DNA from: Haloechinothrix halophila YIM 93223
GTDB taxonomy: Bacteria; Actinomycetota; Actinomycetes; Mycobacteriales; Pseudonocardiaceae
Assembly (NCBI RefSeq): GCF_000504245.1
Contig: NZ_KI632509.1
Span: 3,747,502-3,811,501, forward strand
DNA length: 64,000 nucleotides
Direction of reading: 5' to 3'
In this document: positions 35,864 through 44,858 of the stretch, piece by piece
How positions within the stretch are numbered: the first letter of the stretch is position 1
Layout of the letters: every line of letters starts with the position of its first letter
Program-made: the position numbers and the translations under genes
Notes under the pieces: generated by a model
The model's input: the letters and a program-made list of their open reading frames with translations, nothing else
Database searches by the model: none
Told to the model about the DNA's origin: nothing

Positions 35864-36910
35864 GTGAACGTAGGTATTGTGGGAACAGGCTCGTACTTGC
35901 CGCCAAATATTCTCACAAGTACAGATCTTGCAGCTAAACTCAACATAACCGAGGAATGGATTCTAGAGAAAACCGGAATCTATCAACGGCACATCGCTGG
36001 CCCTGATGAAGCTGCGTCCGACCTCGCTCTTGCGGCGTCCCGCCGTGCACTAAATTCTTGTCAGCTAAGTCCATCTGCAATTGATCTGATAATATTAGCA
36101 ACTTCGACCGGCGACCAGCCTGTTCCAGCAACGGCTTGCCGCGTACAATCAATTCTCGAGGCAAATAATTCTATTCCACTGGACGTCAGCGCAGGTTGTA
36201 GCGGTTTCTTGTATGCCCTACGCATCGGACGCGACATGTTAATGGCGTCACCAGATATGCGATATGCGCTAATAATAGGTTCCGAAGTAACTTCTCGGTT
36301 TGTTGATTACACAGACAAGCGCACTTGTGTTCTATTTGGAGACGGAGCTGGAGCTGTCGTTCTCACTAAAGTCCATAGTGGCGGGATCATACGCTGTGTT
36401 TTGGGCGCGGATGGTCATCAAGGTGCTGAGTTTGGAGGCGTTCCGGGCGGCGGAAGTCGGATGCCCGCTTCTTCAACAACATTGGCAAGCGGATCACATT
36501 ACCTAAGAATGAACGGCCGTAGGATTACAAAGTGGGTTGGTGACACGATATTCAAGCTGTTTTTTGATATGCTAGAGCCTGAAAAGCTATCAGCAAGCGA
36601 GATGAGGCTAGTTGTGCCGCATCAGCCAAATGGCAAAATGCTCGATGAATGGCCGCAGCTTCTCGGCTTGAGGGTTGATCAAGTTTACAAGAATGTACAG
36701 AAGGTTGGCAACACGAGTTCGGCTTCAATTCCAATCGCATTGGATCAGGCAGCCAAAGATTCGAATCTCCGCTTCGGTGAACTCATTCTCTTCCTGGCAG
36801 TGGGTGGAGGTGGCACATGGGGAGCAACATTGCTGCGATGGTGCTTAGGAGATGACGCGGTTACGAGTACTCCTGGCCTCGACTCAAGGTTACTCGGTGG
36901 AACGGTGTAG
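35864..36910 (+). CDS. KAS III (FabH-like) ketosynthase 2, AT-rich
   Basis: A 348-aa KAS III. Cys112 is in SAGCSGFLY, His in PHQPN and Asn in VGNTSSAS; the GTGSYLPPNIL start and LFGDGAGAVVL are typical. GGAGG lies 6 bases before the GTG at 35864, which decides the start. Composition is far more AT-rich than the other three fabH genes, with TTA codons (for example in LIILATS and DMLMASP). This suggests separate acquisition. An IS701 copy begins 10 bases after its stop, so any downstream operon partner is cut off. Confidence 0.9.
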   Translation: MNVGIVGTGSYLPPNILTSTDLAAKLNITEEWILEKTGIYQRHIAGPDEAASDLALAASRRALNSCQLSPSAIDLIILATSTGDQPVPATACRVQSILEANNSIPLDVSAGCSGFLYALRIGRDMLMASPDMRYALIIGSEVTSRFVDYTDKRTCVLFGDGAGAVVLTKVHSGGIIRCVLGADGHQGAEFGGVPGGGSRMPASSTTLASGSHYLRMNGRRITKWVGDTIFKLFFDMLEPEKLSASEMRLVVPHQPNGKMLDEWPQLLGLRVDQVYKNVQKVGNTSSASIPIALDQAAKDSNLRFGELILFLAVGGGGTWGATLLRWCLGDDAVTSTPGLDSRLLGGTV

Positions 36911-36920
36911 GGCTTCCTAG

Positions 36921-38341
36921 TACGACAGCGGTAGATCGTGATCTTGGGCGTGGTGGCGTGACATGAGGGCGGCCACCGCGTGATCATGCCGGGTTTGTGT
37001 GGAACCAAGTTGATCTTGCGGTGGCCGCGGCTGCCAGTGTAGACCCTGGCGTGTTCGGGGCGCGATTTCAGGATCTGTTGGCACGCATCTGTGGCCGGTT
37101 CGGCCGTGTAGAGCCGCGTCGCCACGCCGAGGACCTGGTGCGCGGGCTGGTCTCGGAGGTGCCGACGAAGAACTGTTGGACCATCGCTGAGCATGTTGGA
37201 CACGCCACGCCGGAAGGGCTGCAGCACCTGCTGCGCCGGGCGGTGTGGGACCACGACGGCGTGCGGGACGACCTGCGTGACTATGTGGTCGAGCGCCTCG
37301 GTGCCGAACGGGCCGTGTTGGTGGTCGATGAGACGGGCGATCTCAAGAAGGGAAATCGCACTGTCGGGGTGCAGCGCCAGTACACCGGCACCGCTGGTCG
37401 GATCGAGAACTCGCAGGTCGCGGTGTATCTGACCCTATGCCACCAGTCGGGGGCATGCGCTGATCGACCGGGCGTTGTACCTCCCGAAATCCTGGGTCGC
37501 CGACACCGAGCGGCGTGCTGCTGCGGGGGTGCCGGGCGAGGTGGAGTTCGCGACCAAGCCCACGCTGGCGCGCGAGATGATCCTCGCCGCGCTCGACGGC
37601 GGCGCCACCGCGTCCTGGGTGGCTGGCGACGAGGTCTATGGTGCCGACCCGCGCCTGCGCAACGCACTGGAGGATCGCGGTGTCGGCTACGTTCTGGCCG
37701 TTGCCCGCAGCCACCCCGTGATGACCGCGGCGAGAAAGCTCCGCGCAGACGCCATCGCCGCCCGCCTGCCCAGATGCGCCTGGCAGCGTCTCTCCGCCGG
37801 AGCGGGTTCCAGGGGCCAGCGGTTCTACGACTGGGCTTGGATCACCATCGACACCGCCAAGCCGGGGCAGCGATGGCTACTCATCCGCCGCAACAGCAGC
37901 ACCGGCGAGCTGGCGTTCTACCGCTGTTACGCCCCGAGCCCGGTGCCGCTATCGGAGCTGGTGCGTGTGGCCGGACGGCGTTGGACCGTGGAGGAGTCGT
38001 TCCAGGCCAGCAAAGGCCTGACCGGGCTGGATCAGCACCAGGTTCGCCGCTGGGTCTCCTGGCACCGCTGGACCGTGCTGGCGATGCTTGCCCACGCCTA
38101 CCTCGCCGTGCTCGCTGCCACCGAACGCGAACGCCACCCGCCACCCGACGGGTTGATCCCGTTGACCTGCAACGAGATACACCACCTCTTCAACGTCCTC
38201 ATCGCCCGCCCGATCAGCGACTTCAGCCACCGACTGCGCTGGTCACTCTGGCGACGGCAACACCAGTACCGCGCCAAAACCAGCCACTACCAGCGACGCG
38301 CACGAACCGAACCATGAACATCTCGATCTACCGCTGTCGTA
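36921..38341 (+). mobile_element. IS701-family insertion sequence, copy C
   Basis: 1421 bp with the same 18-bp ends as copy B and perfect CTAG target repeats on both sides (36917-36920 and 38342-38345). This is the cleanest insertion of the three and shows the true element limits. It is a direct repeat of copy B, 19.8 kb apart. Confidence 0.94.
36997..38317 (+). pseudogene. IS701-family transposase, frameshifted (copy C)
   Basis: The translations of both frames are the same as in copy B, including the extra C that breaks the frame after ENSQVAVYLT. The C-terminal frame ends at RRARTEP. Since this copy has intact target repeats, it must have moved while already carrying the shift. Confidence 0.85.
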
Positions 38342-38399
38342 CTAGACGGCGTTATGAACAACGTGACGCAAAGGGAGCGTTGCGCAGGCCGCTACCCGT

Positions 38400-39230
38400 C
38401 GAGACCTAGACCTCCGCCGCCGCGAGGCCCGGCAGCAGCACTGGATGACCAAACGTGACACCGTCGAGTCGGACGCCATAGAAGATCATGTAATCACGAA
38501 GCTTGGCGACCCGGCTGGCAGGCCAGGGTTTTGACGAAGGGTGGGCGTCGTGCCCGGCCTTGAGCACCTAACGACCCTTGGTCGCTAAGACACGTCGGAA
38601 ACACGGGCCGAGGATGAACGCCGGCACGTGGGACCGTCAACGGGAAACCCAGTCCCATCCGTCAGCAAACCGACGGTGATCTACTGTTCCAGCCGCCGTT
38701 GCTTGGAGAAGCCCGGGCTCGCGGACCCCAATCCCAGGCGTCGGCCTCTAAGTACATCGTCGTCACATCGTAGAGAAGCAGCGTCATCGCGCTGCCTCCT
38801 ACATCGGCACAGATACGCAGCCGCAACTGACCGTCCGGTAGGATGGCTGGTCGACGCAGCCTCGACCAGCACCCGCAGTGAGTCCAGCTTGCTGGTCGGC
38901 TCGATGGTCACAGCAGTACCAACAACTTGAACACCTCATCCCGGTGCCAGGTGCGAGCCCCGGCGCGTTCTAGCCGCGGCTCAGGGCGTCCAGCACATGC
39001 ACTATCCGCGAGACATGGCCCACAACGCCGCACCCTGGTTCGCTGGACTGTCCGGCAGAGGGAGTCTTACTCGCCCTGCACCGCGGCGAGCCGCTGCCGC
39101 GCTACCGCCTTGAGCAACTCCAAGTCCGCCTCAGTGTGCGCAGACCGACGTGCTCGATGCATACGATTCGGTGAAGAGAGTGCACGATCTGAACCGCCCA
39201 CACTTCGGATGCCGCCTTCACCAATAGAAC
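38400..39230 (-). pseudogene. IS1634-family transposase remnant
   Basis: Minus-strand pieces in shifting frames match an IS1634 (IS4-group) transposase: LELLKAVARQRLAA, then IEPTSKLDSLRVL, the DVT region decayed to RCDDDVLRG, GFSKQRRLEQ followed by a TVGLLTDGTGF-like run, and a degenerate C-terminal region near 38450. Many stops interrupt it. It fills the roughly 1.1 kb between IS701 copy C and the methyltransferase, and no other gene is seen there. Confidence 0.6.
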
Positions 39231-39442
39231 CCACCCGCTAAGTGCACGCACACCAAACCAATACTCAAAGTCACGCCACCGGACTCAAAATCAAAAACCC
39301 TGGCCCAAGTCGGAAGCTTTAAAGCGCAAATGTCGACTTGAACTGCGGGTTAGCTTCCGGCTTAACATCCGGCTAAAACCTGAAGCGAGACGAGCCATAA
39401 TAGCGGCTCGATGGCTTAGTCTCCTGATCACAAATAGCGACC

Positions 39443-40489
39443 TCAATCTCTGAATTTACGGCATGTGATGTACGTCCACGGTCCACGAAGACGATCTCGC
39501 TGCATATATAGTTTCGTGGCACAGTACTTCATTAAGAACAATCGATCACGCAGTGCTTCTTGCGTTGGAGGATCACCCTCAACCTTCTCAGATCCACCGA
39601 TCCAGCCCAATACAACATCATGATACGGAACGAGCGCGTCAATCAACTCCGTCGTAGAGATTTCGATCCACTCTTCGAAATGATGGAGCGGCTCCAATCC
39701 AGCATCAGAAAGTTCATCAAGATACAAATCGATCGGCTTGATCGGGGGGTATACTCGTGATCGGATTTCTTTATAGGCCAACATCAGCGAATCATCATCG
39801 ATGAGATGGCGGTATTTCTCGAACAGAGGCTCAGTCTTGACAATTTCTTGGGCGATCGTATGTACGACTTCAACTGTATCATGAAGGCGCCAATCGCCCT
39901 GCCGCTTCTTCGGATTACTCATGTCCCCGGTGCTCACAAGCGCAAGTCCACCACGTCTAAGGACACGATTCCAAGACGCAAATGTATCGGCAAGATTCGG
40001 ATACAAATGGACTGCATTTGCGGATGTAAGAATGTCAATTCCTCGATTTAGTAGAACCTCGCCGATAGTGTCATCGAGTGACTGAAGTTGGCCGTTTTCG
40101 CTAATCCTCTTCTGAAGTCGTAGTGCAACCCGATCGTCGAGCTTGAATTTGTCCGCAACAACTCTCAAGTATTTCGGAGATACGTCCACATTGAGTATGC
40201 GCGTTGGACGTGAAAAATATTCAAATAGTCGTTCAGTGAATAGCCCGGTTCCACACGAGTAATCGAGGATTATGTGTTCGTCGTCCAGAACCGACAACAC
40301 CTGCGCGATCGTTGGATCCCAATTCTTGTTGAATGCGTTCGAACCGTGTTTATTATACCGCATCGCAGACTCTTCAACGGGCTTCTTCAGCCAATCTTCG
40401 TCAGGGATTCTATCGAAACCTTCCGGCCAGCGGCCGCCAGATTTCCTTGATTCATGATTCGAGTGCAAGTCCACTACTGCTCCGTTCAT
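39443..40489 (-). CDS. SAM-dependent methyltransferase (class I), AT-rich
   Basis: A 348-aa protein with a Rossmann-like methyltransferase core. Motif I is IILDYSCGTGLF near residue 75, an acidic strand-2 end follows in LNVDVSP, and LRRGGLALVSTGDMSN is motif III/post III. About 60 extra residues precede the core and about 130 follow it, so substrate-binding regions are large. Very AT-rich, like the acyltransferase at 2.2 kb and fabH2. O- or C-methylation of the locus product is a guess; small carboxyl methylation is equally possible. Confidence 0.8.
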   Translation of the reverse strand: MNGAVVDLHSNHESRKSGGRWPEGFDRIPDEDWLKKPVEESAMRYNKHGSNAFNKNWDPTIAQVLSVLDDEHIILDYSCGTGLFTERLFEYFSRPTRILNVDVSPKYLRVVADKFKLDDRVALRLQKRISENGQLQSLDDTIGEVLLNRGIDILTSANAVHLYPNLADTFASWNRVLRRGGLALVSTGDMSNPKKRQGDWRLHDTVEVVHTIAQEIVKTEPLFEKYRHLIDDDSLMLAYKEIRSRVYPPIKPIDLYLDELSDAGLEPLHHFEEWIEISTTELIDALVPYHDVVLGWIGGSEKVEGDPPTQEALRDRLFLMKYCATKLYMQRDRLRGPWTYITCRKFRD

Positions 40490-40557
40490 GTCGATTATAC
40501 ATATTGCGTTTCACGACTATCAGGTGGAAACCTTTCAGTCGACTTTCGACTCAGATC

Positions 40558-41025
40558 TCATCCTCGTTGAATAGAGATGGATAACGCGGCGGCCATGATC
40601 TCGTCGTTGCCGGTTCCCGCGGCGACCATCGGCCACACCTGGGCGTCCTTGCCGACGATGAAGTCGATGACGACCGGCCGGTCGTTGATGTCCATCGCCT
40701 TCTTGATCACGTCGTCGACCTCGTCCTTGGCGTCACACCGCAGCCCGACGCAGCCCATCGACTCAGCGAGCAGCACGAAGTCGGGGATGCGGTGGGCGTG
40801 GGTGCCGAGGTCGGTGCTGGAGTAGCGCTCGGCGTAGAACAAGTTCTGCCACTGGCGCACCATGCCCAGGTTGCCGTTGTTGATGACCGCGACCTTGATC
40901 GGGGCACCCTCGATCGCGCAGGTGGCAAGCTCCTGGTTGGTCATCTGGAAACACCCGTCCCCGTCGATAGCCCACACCTGCTTGTCCGAGGCAACCGAAC
41001 CTGCTTCGCAACCCAACGCACGCCA
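40558..41025 (-). pseudogene. ilvB: Acetolactate synthase large subunit, C-terminal fragment
   Basis: About 150 residues of the ThDP-binding domain remain: [43 protein letters not shown]-type and [17 protein letters not shown]. The N-terminal 400 residues are absent, and the normal C-terminus is replaced after AAA. GDG and the NN of the ThDP motif are intact, but the protein cannot work alone. It directly follows the decayed ccr copy, so a deletion probably fused the two regions. Confidence 0.8.
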
Positions 41026-41029
41026 TGAT

Positions 41030-41627
41030 TCACACGTCCCGAAACAACCTCAGGCGCTGCTCTCCGACCTGCGCTCGCAACGCCGGATCCGTGACACCCA
41101 GTCCCTCTCTGGGTGCGAGGCCCAGCACACCGACCTTCCCGGTGTGTTGGTTCGTCTGAACCAGACGGGCGACCTCTCCCACCCGCTCGAAGGAGTACAC
41201 CGACGACAGGAGCCGGGACAACGACCACGTCGGCAACGTCCGAACCCACAACCTGATATGGCTGGTCGTGTCGCGCTTCCCAAACCCCTTGCCTTCCGAA
41301 TTGCGCCAAGAACCCAATAGTCGGAACGGGCTCGAACTTCTCCGACCAAACTGTATTGTAGTTGATGACGCTCGCCATTACAGCTACGAATACCTCATCC
41401 GGCGACAGTTCCGGCACCGAGACAGTTCCGTCAATATCTTCCGCACCATCGAAAACATTGATGTCATCTGGTCGAAGGTGTGTAGTAAAATACTCTGCCA
41501 GTGCCTGTCTCTGGTGCAACTCATCATGTGTTGCACCACTGATAACTGCCTCGGAAACCTCGTCCATCGTCAACCTTTTCGCGTGCGCGCAGCTCCTTGA
41601 TCTGGCCCAGATTTCGGCTGATTCCAT
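41030..41627 (-). pseudogene. ccr: Second crotonyl-CoA carboxylase/reductase, internally deleted
   Basis: The N-terminal 130 or so residues match Ccr (SVPELSPDEVFVAVMASVIN, then WEARHDQPYQVVGSDVA), and then sequence jumps to the last 60 residues in another frame (RLVQTNQHTGKVGVLGLAPR, then EGLGVTDPALRAQVGE). About 250 codons including the NADPH-binding fold are lost, with the junction near 41225. It is divergent from fabH3, so a functional ccr once stood beside the fabH3-fabH4 pair. Confidence 0.85.
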
Positions 41628-41790
41628 GCGATGCTTCCTGCGGGAGACCGAAGGATACAGAGGGCTCCTTCAGGCACGGATCGCCTGGCCGTCCGTGCCT
41701 GCGCACAGCGCAGGTGAACTCGCCTCCTGGTTGGAGACGTCAAGCAACGGGAGCATTCAGATAAGCATCTACGCCAGAACCGGAGAAACT

Positions 41791-42774
41791 ATGGGTGTCG
41801 GTATTGTCGCAACGGGGTCCTACCTGCCGATGTCCGTTCTCGGGAATGCCGAACTGGCTGCGCGGATAAAGGTTGACACCGACTGGATCGTGCAAAAAAC
41901 CGGAATCCGCGAACGACGCATCGCCGCCCCGGGTGATGCCACGTCCGACTTGGCGGCGCGGGCTGGTAAACGAGCGCTTCGCTCGGCGGGCATTGCCGCG
42001 ACCGATCTCGATGTGGTGATTGTCGCGACTGGCACAGGCGACCAACCCTCCCCCGCCACTGCGTGCTATGTGCAGGCCAAGCTCCGCGCGAGCAACGCGG
42101 TGGCATTCGACGTCATGGCGGTCTGCTCAGGATTCATCTACGGGCTGACTATCGCCCGCGACATGCTGTTCGCCGACCAATCGCGGAAGTACGCACTCGT
42201 CGTTGGCGCAGAAGTGTACTCACGCTTCGTCGACTACCAGCAGAAGGGAGCGAGTGCCCTCCTTGGAGACGGTGCTGGTGCAGTCATCGTGGGCAGGACC
42301 GAAAGCGGCGGAATCCTAGCCAGCCGATTGGTCACAGACGGCACGTTAGCCCACCTTGGCGGGATTGCCGGCGGCGGAAGCCGTCACCCCGCCTCCCCAG
42401 CAACTCTGTCATCCGGCATGCACTACGTAACCATGGACGGTCGCACCATCCGCGAGATGGTCGCTAGTCTCCTGCCCGGACTGGTAACAGCATTGACCGA
42501 TCTGCTCGCCATCAAACTATCTGATCTGAATCTAATCGTCCCGCACCAAGCCAATGGCACGATGCTCAAAGAATGGGTACAGCTCCTCGACATCGATCCA
42601 GAAATTACACACGAGACTGTCACCAGGTACGGCAACACCGGGGCCGCGTCGATCCCCATAACACTCGATGACGCAGTTCAATGCGGACGCCTGTCCCCAG
42701 GAGATCGAATTCTATCGATTTCATTCGGAGCTGGCGTCGCTTGGGGCGGAGTCATCGTCGAATGGGAACAGTAA
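41791..42774 (+). CDS. KAS III (FabH-like) ketosynthase 3
   Basis: A 327-aa KAS III with Cys112 in MAVCSGFIYG, His in PHQAN and Asn in RYGNTGAAS. The ATG at 41791 (MGVGIVATGSYLP) has GGAGA upstream; the long in-frame extension 5' of it has no domain. It is followed after 32 bases by fabH4, so the two form an operon. Closer to fabH4 than to fabH1. The GIAGGGSRHP segment and missing typical FabH arginines cannot be judged without an alignment, so starter specificity is open. Confidence 0.9.
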   Translation: MGVGIVATGSYLPMSVLGNAELAARIKVDTDWIVQKTGIRERRIAAPGDATSDLAARAGKRALRSAGIAATDLDVVIVATGTGDQPSPATACYVQAKLRASNAVAFDVMAVCSGFIYGLTIARDMLFADQSRKYALVVGAEVYSRFVDYQQKGASALLGDGAGAVIVGRTESGGILASRLVTDGTLAHLGGIAGGGSRHPASPATLSSGMHYVTMDGRTIREMVASLLPGLVTALTDLLAIKLSDLNLIVPHQANGTMLKEWVQLLDIDPEITHETVTRYGNTGAASIPITLDDAVQCGRLSPGDRILSISFGAGVAWGGVIVEWEQ

Positions 42775-42806
42775 TCGACCTATGAAGTGAAGGATAGCCG
42801 CACGTT

Positions 42807-43856
42807 ATGCAAACTGCGATCATGGGAACGGGCTCTTACCTGCCAGAGAAGGTGCTAACTAGCACCGAACTCGGTGAACGACTCGGTGTAGGAACGCAAT
42901 GGATCCTCGACAAAACCGGGATCGAGGCGCGTCGAATTGCCGCAAAGGACGAAACTACGTCTGACCTCGCGTCATTTGCCGCGCTGAACGCAATGAAAGA
43001 CGCCGGCATTGCGCCAGCGGACGTTGATGTAATCGTACTTGCGACCGCGACGAAGGACCAGCCGATCCCGGCAACTGCATGTATGGTACAGAGAAGAATT
43101 GGAGCGTCGCGTGCGGCGGCCTTTGACATAGATGCGGCTTGCTCCGGATTTATCTATGGTTTGGTCGCGGCCCATTCGATGCTCGTGGCAGATCCCGCTC
43201 GCCGCACCGCCCTTGTCATCGGCGCTGAAGTGTACTCCCGATTTCTCGACTATGACGATAAACGCACGTGCGTACTGCTTGGCGATGGTGCTGGCGCGAT
43301 GGTGCTCGCTAAGACGTCCACGGGCACTGGATTCCTGTCGAACAAGCTTGTATCAGAGGGCACCCTCTCCGATTTGGTGCAGATTCCCGCCGGCGGCAGC
43401 AGACACCCCGCGAGCCATGAGACAGTCGGCGCGCGAGAGCATTTTCTGACAATGCGTGGCCGGGATGTGCGGTCGCTCGCCGCGAAGGTGTTGCCCGAAT
43501 TGGTGGTCGACCTCCTCGAGTCAGCGAACCTCGCACTCCCGGACGTCCGGCTCATCGTGCCACACCAAGCGAACGGCGTCATGCTGACCGAATGGTCAGA
43601 CGCGCTGCACCTGGAACCCGGCCAGATGCACGTAACCGTACGGGGCTACGGCAACACTGGGGCTGCTTCGGTGCCGATCACGTTCGACGACGGCGTGCGA
43701 AAGGGAAAGATCAAGCACGGTGATGCCCTGATGCTCGTCGCGTTCGGTGGCGGGATGACCTGGGGCGGAGTAACCATGCGGTGGACGACAGAGCACAAAG
43801 GCTGCCTTAGTGCACCCGACCCGAGCGGCACGCTCGGGACCGCGCTTCTTGATTAG
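42807..43856 (+). CDS. KAS III (FabH-like) ketosynthase 4
   Basis: A 349-aa KAS III. Cys112 in DAACSGFIYG, His in PHQAN and Asn in GYGNTGAAS form a full triad; LLGDGAGAMVL and FGGGMTWGG are present. The last 25 residues (after MRWTTEHKG) extend beyond the normal C-terminus. Second gene of the fabH3-fabH4 pair. Two intact tandem KAS III enzymes with different sequences suggest successive, non-redundant condensation or acyl-transfer steps. Confidence 0.9.
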   Translation: MQTAIMGTGSYLPEKVLTSTELGERLGVGTQWILDKTGIEARRIAAKDETTSDLASFAALNAMKDAGIAPADVDVIVLATATKDQPIPATACMVQRRIGASRAAAFDIDAACSGFIYGLVAAHSMLVADPARRTALVIGAEVYSRFLDYDDKRTCVLLGDGAGAMVLAKTSTGTGFLSNKLVSEGTLSDLVQIPAGGSRHPASHETVGAREHFLTMRGRDVRSLAAKVLPELVVDLLESANLALPDVRLIVPHQANGVMLTEWSDALHLEPGQMHVTVRGYGNTGAASVPITFDDGVRKGKIKHGDALMLVAFGGGMTWGGVTMRWTTEHKGCLSAPDPSGTLGTALLD

Positions 43857-44146
43857 CTGGCACGAAACGCGTCACTTCTCCGCGTCCGATCCTCGGCGTT
43901 CTCCACCGGTACCACCGCTGCGGTCATCGGACGATGCGCACGGGCTGTCGATAGAGAGACACTGACTCGTTCAGTCGTCACAATTCACGACCGGACTACG
44001 TCGTCCCACACAGCTAACCGTCGCCAACCCGGGTTGGGACCCGTTGCGGCGTTCCCATCGCCGGAACATCGCCATGTGATCTTGCCTCGGTTGAGGGTGA
44101 ACGACGACGCACGGAATAGGTCGGCTCATATAAACAGTCCTGCCAC

Positions 44147-44178
44147 GGATCATCCCCGGGTGCATGCGGGGATGATCC
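44147..44178. terminator. Perfect 11-bp hairpin between convergent genes
   Basis: GGATCATCCCC at 44147-44157 pairs exactly with GGGGATGATCC at 44168-44178 around a 10-base loop. It lies between fabH4 (plus, ends 43856) and a minus-strand gene that ends at 44227, so a bidirectional terminator is the simplest reading. There is no clear T-run. The sequence resembles type I-E CRISPR repeats, but only one copy exists. The rest of 43857-44226 has no gene. Confidence 0.5.
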
Positions 44179-44226
44179 CCGCTATCGACCTGATCATGCG
44201 CTACTCGCGGCAGCTGTGTCTTCTTC

Positions 44227-44433
44227 TCACCTCGAGTCGATCACGACGCGGTTGGCACGCTCAGTCAGCAAGCTGCCGATCTGGCTCAGCTCAGTGCCGA
44301 GCCCACGGAGGAGTTCGTCGTCCAGCCCCGCACCGTCGATCTCGTCAAGCAAGAGACGGATCGTGCGCACGATGCCAGGCTCGATCGCCGCGAGAGCCGC
44401 CCACAGCTCCGGGTCGCTCGTGCGGGTCTTCAC
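44227..44433 (-). CDS. Small hypothetical protein
   Basis: A 68-aa, mostly helical protein (SDPELWAALAAIEPGIVRTI, then LLLDEIDGAGLDDELLRGLG). The GTG at 44433 overlaps the stop of the small membrane gene upstream (GTGA). No known domain. The run of three overlapping small genes supports it being real. Confidence 0.55.
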   Translation of the reverse strand: MKTRTSDPELWAALAAIEPGIVRTIRLLLDEIDGAGLDDELLRGLGTELSQIGSLLTERANRVVIDSR

Positions 44434-44558
44434 AGCACCACCCGGAGCACGGCCCACGTTGTCGCGGTGATGAGCGCGAGCAGCAGGAGGGCAGCCACGA
44501 CGGCCCCGCGCTGATCACTGCGCCGTTGCCGGTCCCACGAGTCAACGTGACGACTCAC
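44430..44558 (-). CDS. 42-aa small membrane protein
   Basis: A short basic, Asp/Arg-containing N-terminus is followed by one membrane helix (GAVVAALLLLALITATTWAV). Both ends overlap neighbours by GTGA (start with the upstream gene, stop with the downstream gene), a strong sign of a true translated operon. Function unknown. Confidence 0.5.
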   Translation of the reverse strand: MSRHVDSWDRQRRSDQRGAVVAALLLLALITATTWAVLRVVL

Positions 44559-44830
44559 GACTCCCGCTCCCGCTCATCGGTCCCGCGCTGGGTCTCCGCT
44601 TCGCGCTCGGCCTCGTCGGCACGCACGTCCGCGTCCTCAATGATGATCGGTTCTGGATAGAACCGTGTGCTGATGAGCTGCCTGCCGCCCTCCGGCGGAC
44701 CGCAGCTTGCCCCTGATCGATATGATATCGGGAGCGTCACACCACTGTCGGCGACAGAACAGCGCGCGCCGCCAGCAGTCCACCCGGTATGACCTGCCGT
44801 TCTATGCCTCTCACGCCTAGAAACCCACAC
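44555..44830 (-). CDS. Small hypothetical protein, acidic C-terminus
   Basis: Up to 91 aa. The likely conserved part is STRFYPEPIIIEDADVRADE followed by a charged, helical tail rich in Glu and Arg. The true start is unclear because no good ribosome-binding site was found; the frame opens at 44830, only 28 bases from the divergent NUDIX gene. First of three overlapping small genes. Confidence 0.4.
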   Translation of the reverse strand: MWVSRRERHRTAGHTGWTAGGARCSVADSGVTLPISYRSGASCGPPEGGRQLISTRFYPEPIIIEDADVRADEAEREAETQRGTDERERES

Positions 44831-44858
44831 CTGCTCCTACCCCGGTAGTCTCGCGGCC

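Noticed and set aside
41362-41790. Long N-terminal extension of fabH3
   Set aside because: The in-frame codons are antisense to the decayed ccr. KAS III begins at MGVGIVATGSY with its own ribosome-binding site.
44147-44178. Type I-E-like CRISPR repeat
   Set aside because: The hairpin looks like an I-E repeat stem (CATCCCC...GGGGATG), but there is only one copy, no spacer array and no cas genes. A terminator between convergent genes explains it better.
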